A stretch of 5,854 bases of DNA from Deltaproteobacteria bacterium. Lineage in GTDB: Bacteria; Desulfobacterota; GWC2-55-46; S146-70. Position numbers and translations under genes: made by a program. How positions within the stretch are numbered: position 1 is the stretch's first letter; each line of letters opens with the position of its first letter. The notes under the pieces are model-generated. The model did no database searches. It worked only from the letters and a program-made list of their open reading frames with translations, and was not told where the DNA came from. The stretch covers positions 1-5,854 of the forward strand of contig WGFD01000221.1 in assembly GCA_015492395.1 (NCBI GenBank), in the 5' to 3' direction. Shown one piece after another: positions 4,754 to 5,854 of this stretch.

Positions 4754-5854
4754 TTGAAGGTACCGCTAATAGACTTAATCGCCCAGTACAGGACTATAAA
4801 GAGCGAGGTTTTGCGGGAGATAAAACGGGTGTGCGACAATCAGGCATTTGTTTTGGGCGAACATGTCAAGGGTCTTGAGGAAGAGATCGCCGGATACTGC
4901 AAGTCCAAATACGCGGTGGGAGTCGGATCCGGGACGGATGCCATACTGCTCTCCCTCATGGCTGCCGGTGTGGGTCCGGGCGATTCGGTAATAACCACGC
5001 CATACACCTTCTTTGCCACCGTGAGCTCCATTACGAGGTTGGGGGCCAGACCTGTGTTCATTGACATAGAGCCCGATACGTACAATATGGATGCGGATGC
5101 TCTCGAAACACTCCTGAAGCGCAGGAGAAGGGGTGTAAAGGCGATAATCCCTGTACACCTCTTTGGGCAATGCGCGGAGATGGGGACTGTCAATTCCATT
5201 GCTCGCAGGTATGGCTTGAAGGTGATCGAAGATGCGGCACAGGCTATAGGCGCGGAGTATAAGGGCAAGCCGGCCGGGTCGCTTGGTGATACCGGCTGCT
5301 TCTCGTTTTACCCGTCGAAAAACCTCGGTGGTTTCGGCGACGGGGGGATGGTTACCACAAACAGCAAGAGACTTGCCGATATGGTACGGATGTTGAGGGT
5401 GCACGGCAGCAATGTTAAGTACTACCACAGATTTGTGGGTATCAACAGCAGGCTTGACGAGATCCAGGCCGCCGTCCTGAGGGTGAAACTAAGACGCCTT
5501 GATGTTTGGGGCGAGAAGAGGATCGCTAATGCCAAGAGATACAACGGACTCTTCTTGAAAGCCGCTATTCCCCAGCTACTCTCCACACCGGTGGTGAGAC
5601 CCCATTGCCGATCGGTCTTCAATCAGTATGTTATCAGGATAAAGATGAGGGATGAACTGAGAAGGTTCCTGGCGAAGAATGGGATAGGCACGGAGATATA
5701 CTATCCCGTCCCACTCCACCTCCAGGTATGTTTTAAGGGGTTAGGCTATAAGAGAGGGGACTTTCCGGTCTCGGAGAAGGCGGCGAAAGAGACGCTGGCG
5801 CTGCCCATCTATCCGGAGATCCGGGCAAAAGCCCAGCGATACGTTGTGGAGAGG
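4754..5854 (+). CDS. DegT/DnrJ/EryC1/StrS family PLP sugar aminotransferase (3' end cut by window)
   Basis: The frame is open from TTG 4754 to the last base (367 codons, no stop), so nearly the whole protein of this roughly 365-380 residue family is present. It is a fold-type I PLP enzyme that transaminates keto-sugars linked to nucleotides, such as 3-amino sugars of O-antigen, capsule or glycoprotein glycans. Visible motifs are VPLIDLIAQY (3-12), GSGTDA (58-63), TTPYTFFAT (81-89), EDAAQAIGAEYKG (159-171, with PLP-contacting D160 and Q163), and FSFYPSKNLGGFGDGGM (183-199) with the Schiff-base lysine K189. VHGS and INSRLDEIQAA follow. The TTG start has GGAG 6 nt upstream and begins exactly where the family does. 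A run of arginines (123-126) sits in a loop. It resembles WbpE/FdtB-type enzymes, but the sugar substrate cannot be read from sequence. Confidence 0.9.
   Translation, partial: MKVPLIDLIAQYRTIKSEVLREIKRVCDNQAFVLGEHVKGLEEEIAGYCKSKYAVGVGSGTDAILLSLMAAGVGPGDSVITTPYTFFATVSSITRLGARPVFIDIEPDTYNMDADALETLLKRRRRGVKAIIPVHLFGQCAEMGTVNSIARRYGLKVIEDAAQAIGAEYKGKPAGSLGDTGCFSFYPSKNLGGFGDGGMVTTNSKRLADMVRMLRVHGSNVKYYHRFVGINSRLDEIQAAVLRVKLRRLDVWGEKRIANAKRYNGLFLKAAIPQLLSTPVVRPHCRSVFNQYVIRIKMRDELRRFLAKNGIGTEIYYPVPLHLQVCFKGLGYKRGDFPVSEKAAKETLALPIYPEIRAKAQRYVVER

Noticed and set aside
4775..5428. 217-codon open frame on the minus strand
   Set aside because: It lies opposite the DegT-family aminotransferase, whose motifs and catalytic lysine are intact. 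The antisense product shows no family motif.
1..5854. CRISPR arrays, tRNA or rRNA genes, insertion sequences, attachment sites
   Set aside because: No regularly spaced repeats, cloverleaf-like segments, transposase frames or terminal inverted repeats were seen on either strand.

Overview
The window looks like chromosomal DNA of an anaerobic or microaerophilic bacterium. The evidence is three small desulforedoxin-like iron-binding modules, a rubrerythrin-like di-iron protein without a rubredoxin tail, and a geranylgeranyl-reductase-family flavoprotein. These are typical of sulfate-reducing or other strict anaerobes, for example Desulfobacterota or Nitrospirota-like lineages. Frequent AGG/AGA arginine and ATA isoleucine codons are visible throughout. 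I cannot fix the lineage from sequence alone. Six proteins belong to recognisable families, no frameshifted gene was found, and there is no sign of phage, IS element, CRISPR or RNA gene.

Left part (1-880). A short hairpin at the very edge may be a terminator. A leftward pair follows: crcB (fluoride channel) and, 7 nt downstream, a DUF190 (PII-like) gene. These two families commonly sit together. The region 881-1007 is a divergent intergenic spacer with a good rightward sigma70-type promoter (TTGACA-16-TAAAAT).

Central part (about 985-4653). This is a tightly packed rightward operon: a possible 41-codon leader ORF, a MidA-type SAM-dependent methyltransferase, a single-module desulforedoxin-like protein, a two-module desulforedoxin-like protein, a 55-residue four-cysteine zinc-ribbon-like protein, a rubrerythrin-like ferritin-fold protein, and a geranylgeranyl-reductase-family FAD oxidoreductase. 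Most junctions overlap (ATGA, TAATG) or place the next ribosome binding site on the preceding stop codon, so translation is probably coupled. The likely theme is small iron/thiolate electron carriers serving a di-iron peroxide-handling protein, with a flavoprotein that may draw on the same electron pool. Functional linkage is inferred from gene order.

Right part (4654-5854). A 100-nt spacer holds short direct repeats and a hairpin. It is followed by a DegT/DnrJ/EryC1-type PLP sugar aminotransferase that runs off the window a few residues before its expected end. This probably opens a separate surface-glycan or nucleotide-sugar gene cluster.

The most interesting material is the redox block at 2256-3469. 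It carries three modules with the same CX2C-X17-CC geometry, split across two overlapping genes and placed just upstream of a rubrerythrin that lacks its own FeS4 domain.
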